From the NCBI RefSeq assembly GCF_023856365.1, contig NC_064551.1:1010501-1074500 (forward strand): a DNA stretch of 64,000 nt, read 5' to 3'. The notes beneath the pieces are model-generated. The model made no database searches. It saw nothing but the letters and a program-made list of their open reading frames with translations, and was not told the DNA's origin. This document shows, piece by piece, positions 29,701 to 40,301 of this stretch. Numbering within the stretch: position 1 is the first letter of the stretch; each line of letters opens with the position of its first letter. A program made the translations under genes and the position numbers. Source of the DNA: Brienomyrus brachyistius (Eukaryota > Chordata > Actinopteri > Osteoglossiformes > Mormyridae).

Positions 29701-32700
29701 ACGCCTGCCCAAACATTTGGGTCTCATGAAGGAGGAGGGAGGCTTTGATGCTGTAGTTTATGTTAAAGTTTATTATGTGGCAGTCTCAGGCTGATGACCT
29801 GATTGCTTTCGGAAATATACAACAACAAACTTACACATTTTGGCAAAAATGATACAGCTTGTATAAGGTCTAGGTCAGCTAGGTTTGGGAAGCATGCCCT
29901 AGTGCAAGCGTTGCCACACCCACCATACGAGGAAACACCTCGGGATCCTGGTTGGCGACTAGAGGTCGACTAATGTGGGTTTTTCAATAGCCGATGCCGA
30001 TTCTTAGGAGTCAGGGTCAGCCGGTGGCTGATATATGCCGCCGATATTTTTTGTCCAATAATTGGACGTTGTCCCCTCTATTTGCATAGTAAATATCACA
30101 CTAATAATAACAAACGATACGCAAAATTTCTCAACTTGGCATTTACTGAATATGATTATATAGTGTCTTCATCTTCAATTCATTATACAATTCCAGTATT
30201 CCATGCACATTAAAACAATTACACTCTAATACATTTTGAACAAAATAAAAACACTAATTAAGTGCATTACGGTATGACATGTAGTGTACAAGGCCCAAAA
30301 CCTTTCATTAACATGTTTATGTTGTTAGCAGACAGAGAGCTTACAAGCCAAATTCACAATCAGAATCTAGCGATCGCATTCAATAAAATAACTGTCGTAT
30401 TACACAGCCTTGTATGCAAGGACAACGTAAGCCCCTAGTGATTGTGACGTTGTCGACGGATAAGCCCGTATAAAGGATAGACATGTTTAATGAGGAAACT
30501 CGCAGAGTCGTGCACTTTTTATCTAGACGTCTGACAAATTGTCAAATGCAAACAAGTTCCGCTCTCAAATGCAAAGAAGTTGCACAGAAGGACCATTGTC
30601 AGCATCAGAAGTGAATGGTAACCGCGCTTTTGAGCAGACAGTTTTCTCCGCCATGCATTGTTCTTAGCAGCTCCGTGTCTCTGAGGACGGTGCAGCCTGT
30701 GATCGGGGCAGAGTAACGCAGCGTGTGTGAGAGAGCTGCCTGCTCCGCCCCACACACACACAGAGCGAGACTCTCCGACACAAGGAAAAAAAACAGAACT
30801 GATAACATCGGGCTCATATGGTGGTAATAAAAAAATGTAACAATTAAAATGATTAACGATTTAAAGAAACGTTCATGAGCCCACCAACAAGCGCACAAAA
30901 CTCAGAATCAATGATCATTAACGTTACCTGTAAGCTACAGTTGGCTGAAGGCCCAGTTCCCGACAGCGTAATTCACATTCTCTTTCAAAAGTGCTCGTGT
31001 TTTTTTTTTTTTTTAAAGCAACATTTCATAGCAAACCAGTTACTTCGGCCTTTGAAAGATCAGAATTTAAGCCTTACCGTTTTCTCCCAGGACTCTTCCA
31101 AAACTTCTGGCTGGGGTCCTGCACAAGGCAGCATGGGTCACGTGTTCCACAGCAACAATAACACTGGGCTGCCCGTAATCGTGCCTGTCTGTAAATCGGC
31201 GTACTACGCCCGGGTATTGGCTGATGCCGATGCATTAAAAAATGCCAAATATCGGCTCGATATATCAGTATCTACAGGAATATCTATTGACGCCCCCTCT
31301 TTTTGACAAGCGATATGGCCACCGAAATGGCCGTCTGTCTGCTGCAGCCAGGTCTTACGCGTGCGTCCCCTCAGCCTGGTCCAACCGGTCAGATTCTCAG
31401 CAATGAAGACCCAGATCATCCTTGGGGAAACGCGCCACATGGCTGTAGTGCCTTAAGGTCTAGGACAGTGGAACAGTAATTAGTATGAAATTTAGAATAC
31501 GTTTGACTCATTCTGAGTCTACATATTAGTTAAGTCTTGGGTAAACAAGGTAAAGTAGAATGTCTGGCATTATTTGAGCTGGCATGCATCCGTCTTTGCT
31601 TTAGAGCTATCTAATGAAATGCTTGGGGTTCCTCCTTCATTGAATAGGATAAATGCTGCTTTATCAGTAGATTCTGCCAACGGGATGGTGGCAGTGGTTG
31701 GAGAAATTCCACAGATGAGATATGGCTGTGGATGCCGAGCTTCGATTTCACACCTGAATGCTCAAACCCAATGTCACTGCATCGTTTTCCAGTCAGCGGC
31801 TGAAGTCAAAAGCCATTAAAGGTGACACATTAGCAGTGATCAAGTTTGAATGTTTAACCATAAGTGTGAAATGCAAATAAGCGAGTTTTCTTTTGTGTGG
31901 AAACGGTTATATTCGGCTCATTTGAGGGATTTCATTTGAATAGTAAGTAGATGGAAAATACCGCTGGAACAGGGATAAAATGTGGTGAAATTTGTCCTCC
32001 TGCAAGTCTGTCATCTTAAGACTTATTAGAAATCCAGATTTCACTAATGGTGTTTTGTATATAACAGTCATACAAACTCAGCGTCCTCCCTAACGGCACA
32101 GCAGCCCCTGTTCTGGCCTTGGGCTTCCTTGCCTTTGGGCAGCAGAGCGCTGATGGGCTGTGCGTCCTCTTTCCCACAGGGTAAGCTCAGAGCATCGGAA
32201 GGAGAAGTCCCGTGACGCGGCACGATGTCGACGTGGCAAGGAGTCTGAGGTGTTCTTTGAGCTGGCGCACCAGCTGCCTCTCCCGCATAGCGTCACCTCC
32301 AACTTGGACAAGGCCTCCATCATGAGGCTGACCATCAGCTACCTGCGAATGCGGAGGCTGCTGAGCTCGGGTCAGTTCCTTTTGGATTGGGAAGCTTCTG
32401 CGGGAGTGCGGTTTGTGCTTTTGCAGGGAGTGATGCTCCTGTGAACGTGGATCTTTGAGGGTGTCGCCAGTAAACGCCGTCGGCCTCTTTCAGATGAGCC
32501 TGTGGAGGAATCTGAGCTGGACAGCCAGCTGAACACCTTCTACCTGAAAGCTTTGGAGGGTTTCCTTATGGTGCTGTCCGAGGACGGTGACATGGTGTAC
32601 CTCTCGGAGAACGTCAACAAATGCATGGGTCTCACCCAGGTACGTGCCCACTCGGCACTCCCTTTAGCCTTTTAAGCTGCTGCTGAATCTGTCAGCTTGG

Positions 32701-35700
32701 TAGGCTTGAGGAAACTGCGTTTCTCCTCAACGGCACCCTCTCTCCCCGTCCCAGTTTGACCTCACAGGCCACAGCATTTTCGACTTCGCCCACCCCTGCG
32801 ACCACGAAGAAGTGAGGGAGATCCTCATACACAGAACAGGTGAGATCTGCACCTTGCTGGAGTTTTACTGCTGCAGCACTAGGTGAGAGTAGCCAGTGAT
32901 GATCTCACGGCTCACACCTAATTTTTCATTGGCCAGTTCATCTCTTCACACAATCGCTGGGGAGCCTGGAGTCTGTCTTACGAAGCATAAGGCACAGAGC
33001 TGGGGCACACCCTGAATGGGATTTGATTTCTTCATAGGGCATGTGCACACAGGCACTCACACACACATTGTTTTTATATCTTTGTGGGGACTCTCCATTA
33101 ATTTCTAAATGGGAAAAACTCTAATCCCAACATAACAACCTTAACCCCTACCCAGCCCTAACCGTATCCATAAGTAACCAAACAAAATACCAGATTTTGG
33201 GTATTTTTAATTTTTTGATTGCATTCATTTTTATAAAATAGAGTTTCCACTTGTGGGGACCCATTATGTCAGTTTTTTTTTTATTTTTTTTATCACATTA
33301 AGTCCCCATATTGTGTGGGAGGGGGGATGTATATATTACACACTTGCACACACCCGGTAGAAATCCAAACTGGCAAACAATGAAATATGAGGACCTGCAT
33401 CAAGTAAAGACAAGCTGAATGGGGCTTTAGGGCCAGTGCCTGATGGGAGTGCTGCACTCTCCAGTGCTGGTTAATCAGTTTAATCCACTTTGAGAACACT
33501 AATGAATTGGGTAAAACGAGCACTGCACGCTGCTGCAGGGTCATCCCATCTACTGTGGGTCATGCAAGGTTTCAACCATTATTGCTGACAATAAATCCCA
33601 CCACTCATTAGACTTGTCTAATGGAACGTGCATTTTTTTGGGTAAGCTAAGAATTTGACTTTAATTTATGTAAAATTGTGGGCCATTCTCCCGTGTTGGA
33701 TGTCTGCTCTGTGGCTTACAGAGGGCTGTCTTCTGTCCTGCTTCCCAGGTTCACCCAAAAAAACCAAGGAGCAGAACACAGAGAGACACTTCTTCCTGCG
33801 AATGAAATGTACACTCACCAGCAGGGGGCGTACTGTCAACATAAAATCAGCGACATGGAAGGTGAGGCTCCCCCTTTTTGTGTCTGGATTGGACGTCTGT
33901 GAGCCCGGGCTTGTGCAGCTGGTGACGCACGCAGACATGCACACTCATACGCACACGTTCACAGATGTTTCCTGTACTAGGAACTTCTAATCCAAGTATT
34001 ATTATGAAAGTACTGAAAGGAGGAACAGAATGTCTACGGAGTATCAGCCGATTTCCCTGTTTTGCATTTGCGATTGCTGGCCTAGCATGCTAGCATGCTA
34101 ATGCTGCACTAGTGCAGTCAGCTGACGCCGCCCCCCCCGCTGCCCTCCAGGTGCTGCACTGCATGGGTCACGTCCTCCTGCCCAAAGGAGAGGAAGAGCA
34201 GAGTGACTGCGGCTACAAACAGCCACCGGTGCCCTACCTGGTGCTCATCTGTGAGCCCATCCCTCACCCCTCCAACATCGAGGTCCCACTGGACAGCAAG
34301 ACTTTCCTGAGCCGGCACAACCTGGACATGAAATTCTCCTACTGCGATGAGAGGTGGGCCTGGGGTTCAGAACGCAATAGTGCCGCCTGGGAACCGGCTC
34401 TGGGACAGTTAGCTAATAAGAAGAAGAGTGCAATTTATCCCCAGCCCTTGCCTGCACCAGCACCAGGCAGTTGGCATTACACGAGATGGAAAATGTTATT
34501 TCCCAGTGACTCTTGGGTAGTAATTTCCAGTATTACTGCTGACAGTGACGGCACCCTCTGTCTGGCTTTATCCCTTTAGGATCACAGAGCTGTTGGGTTA
34601 CAAGCCAGAGGAGTTGCTGAATCGCTCTGCATACGAGTACTACCACGCTCTCGACTCGGACCACCTCACAAAGACGCATCACAACCGTAAGCATCAACGG
34701 GTTGGCCGAGCCCGTGTGCCGCTGTGTTCGGGTTGATCCCTGGTAGAAGGTGGACGGAGGTCCGATGCTGACTTCGGCTTTTTGTCTCTGTTTCTCCTCA
34801 GTATTTGCCAAGGGCCAGGTCACCACGGGACAGTACCGCATGCTGGCCAAGAAGGGTGGCTTTGTGTGGGTCGATACCCAGGCCACCGTCATCTACAACA
34901 CCAAGAACTCTCAACCGCAGTGCATCGTATGTGTGAACTACGTGCTCAGGTAGCTATTGTGACCCTTCAACACCCCAAAGGAACTTCATTACAAATCTTT
35001 CAGCAACATTTGCTAATTCTACTGCTTAGAGGTTGGATTGATAATATATCTTAAGTGACACCAGACACACTGATAACTAAAACACCAGAACAGGTGATTG
35101 CCAGTCCCAGTAAAGATCTCCATAAAGCCGTCCTCTTTTATACTTTGGCAACTGGGGAGTCGATCACATCTTATGCCTGTGGCGAGTTTCGTCTTTGTCT
35201 GCCATTGAGGTCACTTGGTAAGTGTGCTTTGTGGTCCCTGCAGTGGGGTGGAGGAGAAGGATCTGGTGCTTTCTCTGCGACAGACGGAAGGGGACAAGGA
35301 AGTTGAGGAGGTGGAGGACCTGCAGAGTCCAGAGGCAGATACAGTGAAGCACTTCATCAGCTACAAGGAGGCTATTGTCAAGGACAGCTTGTATGAGCAA
35401 CTGAAGGGTGAACCGGAGCACCTGACCCAACTGGCGCCTGCAGCCGGCGACACCATCATCCAGCTGGACTTCAGCATGCCTGGTTAGTTACCCATCTCAT
35501 CATTATCCTCCTGTACTCTAGCAAATAGGCCGGTGATCAATGAGACCATTAGCACATCTTTCAAGCCACTCGGATGTGTTCTTAGGAGAATAATAACTGG
35601 TTACTTCCAAGTAGAGCTCGTTTGTGGGATCACTGACGTTCTCAGCATCTCTATCCTGATAATCCGTCTCTTTGCAGAACCCACCCTGCAGGGTTTGGAC

Positions 35701-37287
35701 CAAGTTGCAGTCTACAACGATGTCATGCTGCCTTCTTCCAACGAGAAGTCGCCTCTGTCTCCGCTCTCCCCAAGTGATTCGCCCCAACCTCTGGGGATCA
35801 ACCTGGACCCCACTCTCGGCGGGGGGGACATGGCTAAACTAGAGTCATGTGCTGAAGACTTGTCCTTCCCTGTGCCCTGTGCTCTGGTCACTCCTGGGCT
35901 GGAGTCGTTGGGCCTCCGCTCTAACACCAGCTCAGAGGTGCGGGAACACAATGCTTGCTTCCCTCTCTGGGCCAGCATCTTTCTATCGCTGCTCGGAGAT
36001 ATTTAAAGCCACCTCTCGTTGAGCCACCATGTCTGACCTTCTCTGTGCACCTTCCCACAGCCTAGCAGCCCACTGCAGTTCTGCTTCTCAGTGGACTCTG
36101 ACATCGACGTCGAATTCAAATTCGACCTGGTAGAGAAACTGTTTGCCAAAGACCCTGAAGCCAACCCCCCTTTCACTGCACAGGTACCTACAGGCAGCAG
36201 CTGTACGCGCCTCATACACAGCATACATATTAACTATCCCTGGTTTACAAAGGAGTTGACTTTCATATGTACATAATCAGTTCAGAGCTGAGTGATGCAT
36301 AGTCCAGCAGATCCTGCAGCCTGTATCATGTGGATCTACACACAACCTACACACCTGTTTTTGCTTCCCTAGTCCACGGAGGACTTGGACCTGGACATGT
36401 TGGCCCCCTATATTCCCATGGACGACGACTTCCAGCTACGCATGCTGCCCTCCACCGAGCAACTGCTCTCCCCCGCTCCGGACCTGGCTGACATGAGCGC
36501 CTTCTTCCAGCCATGTCCCCCTGTCGTCAAGCAGGAGCCGCGGCCTTCCACGCCGCTCCGTCTGCCGCTGGCCGAGCCGCGCAGCGCCCCCAGCTCGCCC
36601 GCGCCAGACCCCCGGCATGGTGCCAGCTCGCTCGGCAAGAGGTGAGTGCCAGGGCCACCTTATGCCCGCTGCCTGGACGCAGCACAGAATCCACGTTGGG
36701 CTCTGGAGCAGCACGTCTAAGTCGCGTCTCGTGTTCTAGGGCACCACCGCTGCACAGGGAGCTCTCCCCCAAAATGCTGGCCCTGCACAACATCCAGCGT
36801 AAGAGGAAGCTGCACGAGGTGACCGCTGTGCCCCAGCACGTCACATCGGTGAGCACGACCTGTCCCCCATCTGCTCGTCCAGCCGCATTTCAGATCTCAC
36901 CATGCAGTTTTCCACTCACGGTTCTGATTAACATGAACTGGGTTTGTTTACTTTGTCATCTATTTTCTCCAGGAATTGCAGGACACTGAAGAGTCGAGGA
37001 AGAAAGTGCGGGGCCTGGAAACCGCCACAGCACTCCCCCTGCGCAAGACGGTACTGCTTCTGCCGTCAGGTGGGTCACGCAGCCTCGAGCCGCCTCGACG
37101 CCCCCTGCTGCGGCGCAGCTTGCTGACGGCCGCGTCGCTTCCCTCCCCAGACATGGCGAGCCACTTGCTGAGCAGCGGGCTGCCGGAGCTGACACGCTAC
37201 GACTGCGAAGTCAACGCGCCAGTGCTCAGCCGCCAGCATCTGCTGCAAGGCGAGGAGCTCCTGCGGGCGCTGGACCACGGCGACTGA
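26743..37287 (+). CDS. hif1a: Hypoxia-inducible factor 1 alpha, complete coding region
   Basis: HIF-1 alpha is the oxygen-regulated subunit that pairs with ARNT and activates hypoxia genes in the nucleus. Fifteen coding exons: 26743-26774, 32180-32370, 32494-32639, 32755-32839, 33749-33861, 34151-34353, 34580-34686, 34802-34949, 35244-35482, 35678-35937, 36061-36183, 36373-36641, 36740-36848, 36973-37069, 37151-37287. They total 2259 nt and all phases close, giving 752 residues (human 826). Domains: bHLH about 12-75, PAS-A about 85-155, PAS-B about 225-300. The N-terminal degron LTQLAP has its proline at 407, and the C-terminal degron MLAPYIP has its at 561 (human P402, P564). The C-terminal activation domain has YDCEVNAP with Asn at 729 (human N803). 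All three oxygen-sensing hydroxylation sites are kept. The start [15 protein letters not shown] resembles fish HIF-1 alpha. The missing length lies mainly between the second degron and the C-terminus. Confidence 0.97.
26775..32179. other. hif1a: hif1a intron 1 (5.4 kb)
   Basis: The longest intron of the gene. It contains a probable hAT-like element at 29965-31297. No alternative coding exon was recognised; open frames at 28671-28892 and 29493-29794 show no domain. Confidence 0.75.
29965..31297. mobile_element. Probable non-autonomous hAT-like element
   Basis: It starts tagaggtcgactaatgtggg with gccgatgccgattcttagga and ends with gccgatgcattaaaaaatgc, ggctcgatatatcagtatct. This gccgat/atatcgg terminal style is common in fish hAT relics. 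No transposase frame was found in the 1.3-kb interior. The exact ends and target-site duplication are not resolved. Confidence 0.55.
32180..32370 (+). CDS. hif1a: hif1a exon 2: bHLH
   Basis: 191 nt, acceptor ttcccacag, donor gtcagt. Encodes the basic region [19 protein letters not shown] and the helix-loop-helix with [20 protein letters not shown] and [12 protein letters not shown]. Residue 16 is His where human has Arg. Confidence 0.96.
32494..32639 (+). CDS. hif1a: hif1a exon 3: PAS-A start
   Basis: Acceptor cctctttcag, donor gtacgt. Encodes an acidic linker, then [20 protein letters not shown] and [14 protein letters not shown]. Confidence 0.96.
32755..32839 (+). CDS. hif1a: hif1a exon 4: PAS-A
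   Basis: Acceptor ccccgtcccag, donor gtgaga. Encodes [19 protein letters not shown] and REILIHRT. Confidence 0.96.
33067..33315. mobile_element. Widespread fish repeat with tgtgggga ends
   Basis: The left part reads ttgtggggactctccattaa and the right part cacttgtggggacccattat, with a central run of taacccctacccagccctaacc. Repeats of this build are abundant in teleost introns. It lies in hif1a intron 4. Confidence 0.6.
33749..33861 (+). CDS. hif1a: hif1a exon 5: PAS-A/B linker
   Basis: Acceptor cttcccag, donor gtgagg. Encodes [20 protein letters not shown] and [17 protein letters not shown]-like string (caccagcagggggcg) overlaps the TSRGR codons at about 33818-33832. Confidence 0.96.
34084..34100. 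repeat. 16-bp perfect palindrome
   Basis: The sequence agcatgctagcatgct is its own reverse complement. It lies about 50 bp upstream of hif1a exon 6. Confidence 0.7.
34151..34353 (+). CDS. hif1a: hif1a exon 6: PAS-B start
   Basis: Acceptor tgccctccag, donor gtgggc. Encodes [20 protein letters not shown], a loop unlike the mammalian sequence, and then the conserved [20 protein letters not shown] and [11 protein letters not shown]. Confidence 0.96.
34580..34686 (+). CDS. hif1a: hif1a exon 7: PAS-B
   Basis: Acceptor atccctttag, donor gtaagc. Encodes [20 protein letters not shown] and [15 protein letters not shown]. Confidence 0.96.
34802..34949 (+). CDS. hif1a: hif1a exon 8: PAS-B and PAC
   Basis: 148 nt, acceptor tttctcctcag, donor gtagct. 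Encodes [20 protein letters not shown] and [20 protein letters not shown]. Confidence 0.96.
35244..35482 (+). CDS. hif1a: hif1a exon 9: N-terminal oxygen-dependent degron
   Basis: Acceptor gtccctgcag, donor gttagt. An acidic stretch ([14 protein letters not shown]) precedes [17 protein letters not shown], the LxxLAP site whose proline (residue 407) is the prolyl-hydroxylase/VHL target known in this family. Confidence 0.96.
35678..35937 (+). CDS. hif1a: hif1a exon 10: ODD interior
   Basis: Acceptor tctttgcag, donor gtgcgg. Encodes [20 protein letters not shown], conserved at [11 protein letters not shown], and then a Pro/Ser-rich low-conservation stretch. Confidence 0.94.
36061..36183 (+). 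CDS. hif1a: hif1a exon 11: ODD
   Basis: Acceptor cttcccacag, donor gtacct. Encodes [20 protein letters not shown] and [20 protein letters not shown]. Confidence 0.95.
36373..36641 (+). CDS. hif1a: hif1a exon 12: C-terminal degron and inhibitory region
   Basis: Acceptor cttccctag, donor gtgagt. Begins [20 protein letters not shown] with the hydroxylatable proline at 561. The rest is Pro/Ser/Ala-rich with [11 protein letters not shown] (a sumoylation-type VKQE). It is shorter than the human counterpart and very GC-rich. Confidence 0.95.
36740..36848 (+). CDS. hif1a: hif1a exon 13: nuclear-localisation region
   Basis: Acceptor tcgtgttctag, donor gtgagc. Encodes [20 protein letters not shown]; the QRKRK cluster matches the C-terminal NLS segment of human (NAQRKRKME). 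Confidence 0.93.
36973..37069 (+). CDS. hif1a: hif1a exon 14
   Basis: Acceptor attttctccag, donor gtgggt. Encodes [20 protein letters not shown] and TVLLLPS, matching the human SWKRVKG...QKTIILIPS segment. Confidence 0.92.
37151..37287 (+). CDS. hif1a: hif1a exon 15: C-terminal activation domain and stop
   Basis: Acceptor cctccccag, stop TGA at 37285-37287. Encodes [16 protein letters not shown], including the FIH-type Asn729, and the p300-binding [16 protein letters not shown]. About six residues found in mammals between the DLACRLL segment and SGLP are absent. Confidence 0.96.
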
Positions 37288-38400
37288 GCGCTGCCCCCAC
37301 CCCCGACGCCACCTCTGCCTCCCTCTCCCCATATTTATATTTTAATATCCTGTTGTTTTTTAAAAACCGGATTCTTGCACCTTAAGTGGGTCCTTCCTGT
37401 CCAGCTGCCATGGCAACCGTGCAGCTGGGGGAGGTTTACCCTGAGCGCTGAAAGATGAGGGGTGTGGGGGGGTATCACTGCTGTCAATGGCTGCTGTGAG
37501 GTTGGTTTTGCTCTTCCAGAGACACCAGTGATTTATGCTATCCGTGGTCTCCCATTCCTCTTGGCTAGTGCCAGAGTACCAAACTGTTGAATCCAGTCAC
37601 ATGTTCAGTATTTTCCTTAAACCAAAATACCAGCAGTTCATGCAGCACGCAAGCATTTTTAAGCATACTTTTAATAGTGGAGTAAAACACTTATTTCCAC
37701 CCTTTTCTAAGTAGTAGTGCAGTAGGACATATATCAGCTTGCATTTGTGTCTTGTGCCTCAGGAGTGTCCACTGGGATCCGTTTGCACGCGTATTCACCA
37801 GGACACTGACTAATGGGGCACGCGAATACAAAACCATCAGTATAAATCAGTAATAGATGTTACTGGGTTGTTGGGTTATATCTTGTGACACAGATGAATT
37901 GTTTAATCATGAAGAGATTTTTAAGAAAATTGTAGTCTTTGACTAAAACTCACCTGTACTTTCACTACATGCCGCTGAGGATTACAGACGTTTCTCAGAC
38001 CTGTGCTCTGTAACTGTCGTAACCGGCCGCTTTCCGTTTCTCTTGTCTGGTTTTCGCAATGGTGCTTACATTGTGTCACAGCAAAATATACTATTTTTAC
38101 TCAATCTTTGTACACTGTCAGACAGAAAGTAACTTATTTGTACCTTAGAGGGTACAATTACCTGTCACTGGTGCTGTACCCTCAAGAGTCTGTCAACTGT
38201 ATCCAAGCTGTAGGTAAATGAACCTTTTATTCGTTTTAGTATTGAACAAAACTGTATCAGGGCTCTTCCCTTTTTCTGACAGTGTACGTAAAGTCTTCTG
38301 TACAAAGCTGTTATCTGGGTTAATTCTGTCAGTTGCCTCTCCTTCCGAGCTGAATGTACAGTTTCATTTACATCAGTAAACATCTGAGTGCGGACCAGCC
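37288..38400 (+). other. hif1a: hif1a 3' UTR and flank
   Basis: A/T-rich sequence with atatttatattttaa soon after the stop. I found no AATAAA until 39714-39719, so either a variant signal is used or the UTR is about 2.4 kb. A complete MITE is embedded at 38110-38287. Confidence 0.5.
38110..38287. mobile_element. 178-bp MITE with gtacactgtcaga inverted repeats
   Basis: The left end is gtacactgtcagacagaaag; the reverse complement of the right end is gtacactgtcagaaaaaggg. The inside carries gtaccttagagggtacaatt and cctgtcactggtgctgtacc, a layout known from abundant fish MITEs. A decayed relative is at 15430. Confidence 0.8.
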
Positions 38401-38429
38401 TGCCTGAGGTTCTTTCTGTCAATGAAAAT

Positions 38430-38765
38430 GGGAATTGCGCGTAAGGCGCGCGGCGGGATCTCGCTCCGGATCCCTTTCCGTCTCCGCTCGCGATTGGCTA
38501 CGTGTAAGGCGCCTCTTACGTCAGCGGTCGTTGAAAAAAAAACCCACGCGCCCTGTCACAGGCGGTTTCTTGTTTATCACTGACTCATTCGCCGGAAGGC
38601 CTGCCTGCCTCAGCCGGCCTGAGCTGGCCTTCCTGTTTCTAGTTCCTTCCCGATGAGCCTGGCTTTCGCGAAGATGCCTGGCCTTTTACCGGCCCCTGCT
38701 GTGTCCTCGCGGCGTCTGCTCAACACGTGCCTGCCTATTCCGCCTGCCATCAGTAAAGTACGTTT
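38430..38765 (+). promoter_or_regulatory. CpG-rich promoter-like segment of unknown gene
   Basis: Contains an inverted CCAAT box (attgg at 38493-38497), an HRE-type acgtg (38500-38504) and a CRE (ttacgtcagc at 38516-38525) within 35 bp. An ATG-opened frame from 38653 (MSLAFAKMPGLLPAPAVSS) reaches donor-like sites at 38754-38760. It could be an alternative syt16 first exon, a non-coding transcript start or an enhancer. No homology was recognised. Confidence 0.4.
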
Positions 38766-40024
38766 GTCCATCCATTTTTCTGCTTAGCACCGTCTATAGC
38801 ACACAACACTAAAATAAGAGTTTTGGCTGATTTAGGTGTAGTGGCTTATGCTGTAGCAATACTTTCTGCGTGTGTGTGTATAAGAGAGAGAGAGAGATTG
38901 CTGGATGTTGTTGGCTAATTCATGGGAGTGAGGTGCACTTACCTCGTATAACATTTACTCACTAATGAATCTGTGCCCGAATCCTCCACCATTATATGCT
39001 GATTTACGGCGATTACAAAAATCAAACTCGGCAACTTCTAGAGAATTTTTCCTTTTATCCACATGGGGGCACTGTAAGCTTATACAGTAATCATTGCCCA
39101 TTTTACACTGAACTGTGATTATAACGCAATGTGTTGCCTTTTTGGGGGATTAAGACTTCATTGAATTTAAAGTAATTGTTATTGAAACGGTTGACTGGAG
39201 AGCTGACAAGCTGTTGATATCTCACTGGTTAATTACATGTACATGATGGATTCAGTCATGGCGAAAAGATGCAGACCACGTGAAATTGCAAAATAAGGCC
39301 CCGTTATTACGTTTAATTCGGCTGGAAACACTTAATCACAAATCGCTAGTGTCCTACGCATGAATGAAATCCATTCTGTTTCACCGTAAAGCATTTTGAT
39401 TGTGAAAGACGCCTACAGGTTCGCATCATTTGAAGGAAGCTGTTTAATTTCTACAGTATAAATAAGGGACAGATATGAGTAACTGGTACAAGTTTAGTGC
39501 ATGTAGGATTTTCCCAGCCAGAGTTAGACAGGGGGCATTCTGTGGCAAGGTGGTCTGATCTAAAATCCCCCCTGCCCCCCCCCCCAGCTAGAATCTTCTC
39601 CTTATGGTCCTGCGCAAAGTAATTTCTACAGCACAAATAAGAGGTAAATATGAGTAACTGGTGCAAGTTTGGTGCATGTAGCATTTTCTTAATGTTCGAA
39701 TGTAAAAAGGCACAATAAACAACTACTTTGTTTTTTCAGTCGGTTTAGGGCAAGAAAATGAATTTACAGCGACCGTTCGCTTCTGCTGAGCTGGAGAAGC
39801 AACTTTGCCTTTAAACGGAGCGATGACGTCAACCGAGGCAATCCGTGGCAAGGGGGCAGTTTAGGGCACAAGACCCAATGTATTATTATTTGCGTGGTTT
39901 ACTTTTGTAAAATATTCTAATATGTTGAATTATTTCTGTTTTTAGAAGTTAAGTGGTGTAAATAGCATCATAATACACACTGCAGTAACTAATTAGAGCT
40001 GGGCTTGACTGAAGGTTTTAGCGA

Positions 40025-40288
40025 AGTAGGGGGGGCGCCGGGCTAGAGGCACCACGTTAGCGCAAAGCGCCGCTGCCGGGTCGCAGCGAATGAGGATCGG
40101 CGGGTCCGGGGGGCGCGGAGGAGGGAGGAGGGAGGAGGGGGGGGGCGGAGCGCACAGTGCGGCGATCCTTCAGCATCCTGTCGAGCCGCTGCTGTCACTG
40201 CACAGGGAAATAGGCTGGGCAAGCCCCGCCGATACTGCTGCCACAAAGGTCTAATTCATATGGGACGCCCGGCGACCGCATTATTATA
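40025..40288 (+). promoter_or_regulatory. syt16: Likely syt16 promoter and 5' UTR (CpG-rich)
   Basis: GC-rich block with many CpG, a purine-rich ggaggaggg run and a GC box gggggcggag at 40141-40150, ending just before the proposed first coding exon at 40289. Confidence 0.5.
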
Positions 40289-40301
40289 ATGCCTTCGGAT
40301 A
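40289..40301 (+). CDS. syt16: Proposed syt16 exon 1 (13 coding nt)
   Basis: ATG CCT TCG GAT A is followed by donor gtgagt. The phase-1 end matches the next exon, which starts TC ACC CCC GAA, giving MPSDITPEAIGFLSAVG. It sits directly downstream of a CpG-rich segment. A rival is the segment near 38653. RNA evidence would be needed to choose. Confidence 0.5.

Noticed and set aside
34084..34100. Palindrome considered as a transcription-factor operator
   Set aside because: A single short palindrome of repeated tagcatgc in an intron has no supporting context; kept only as a repeat.
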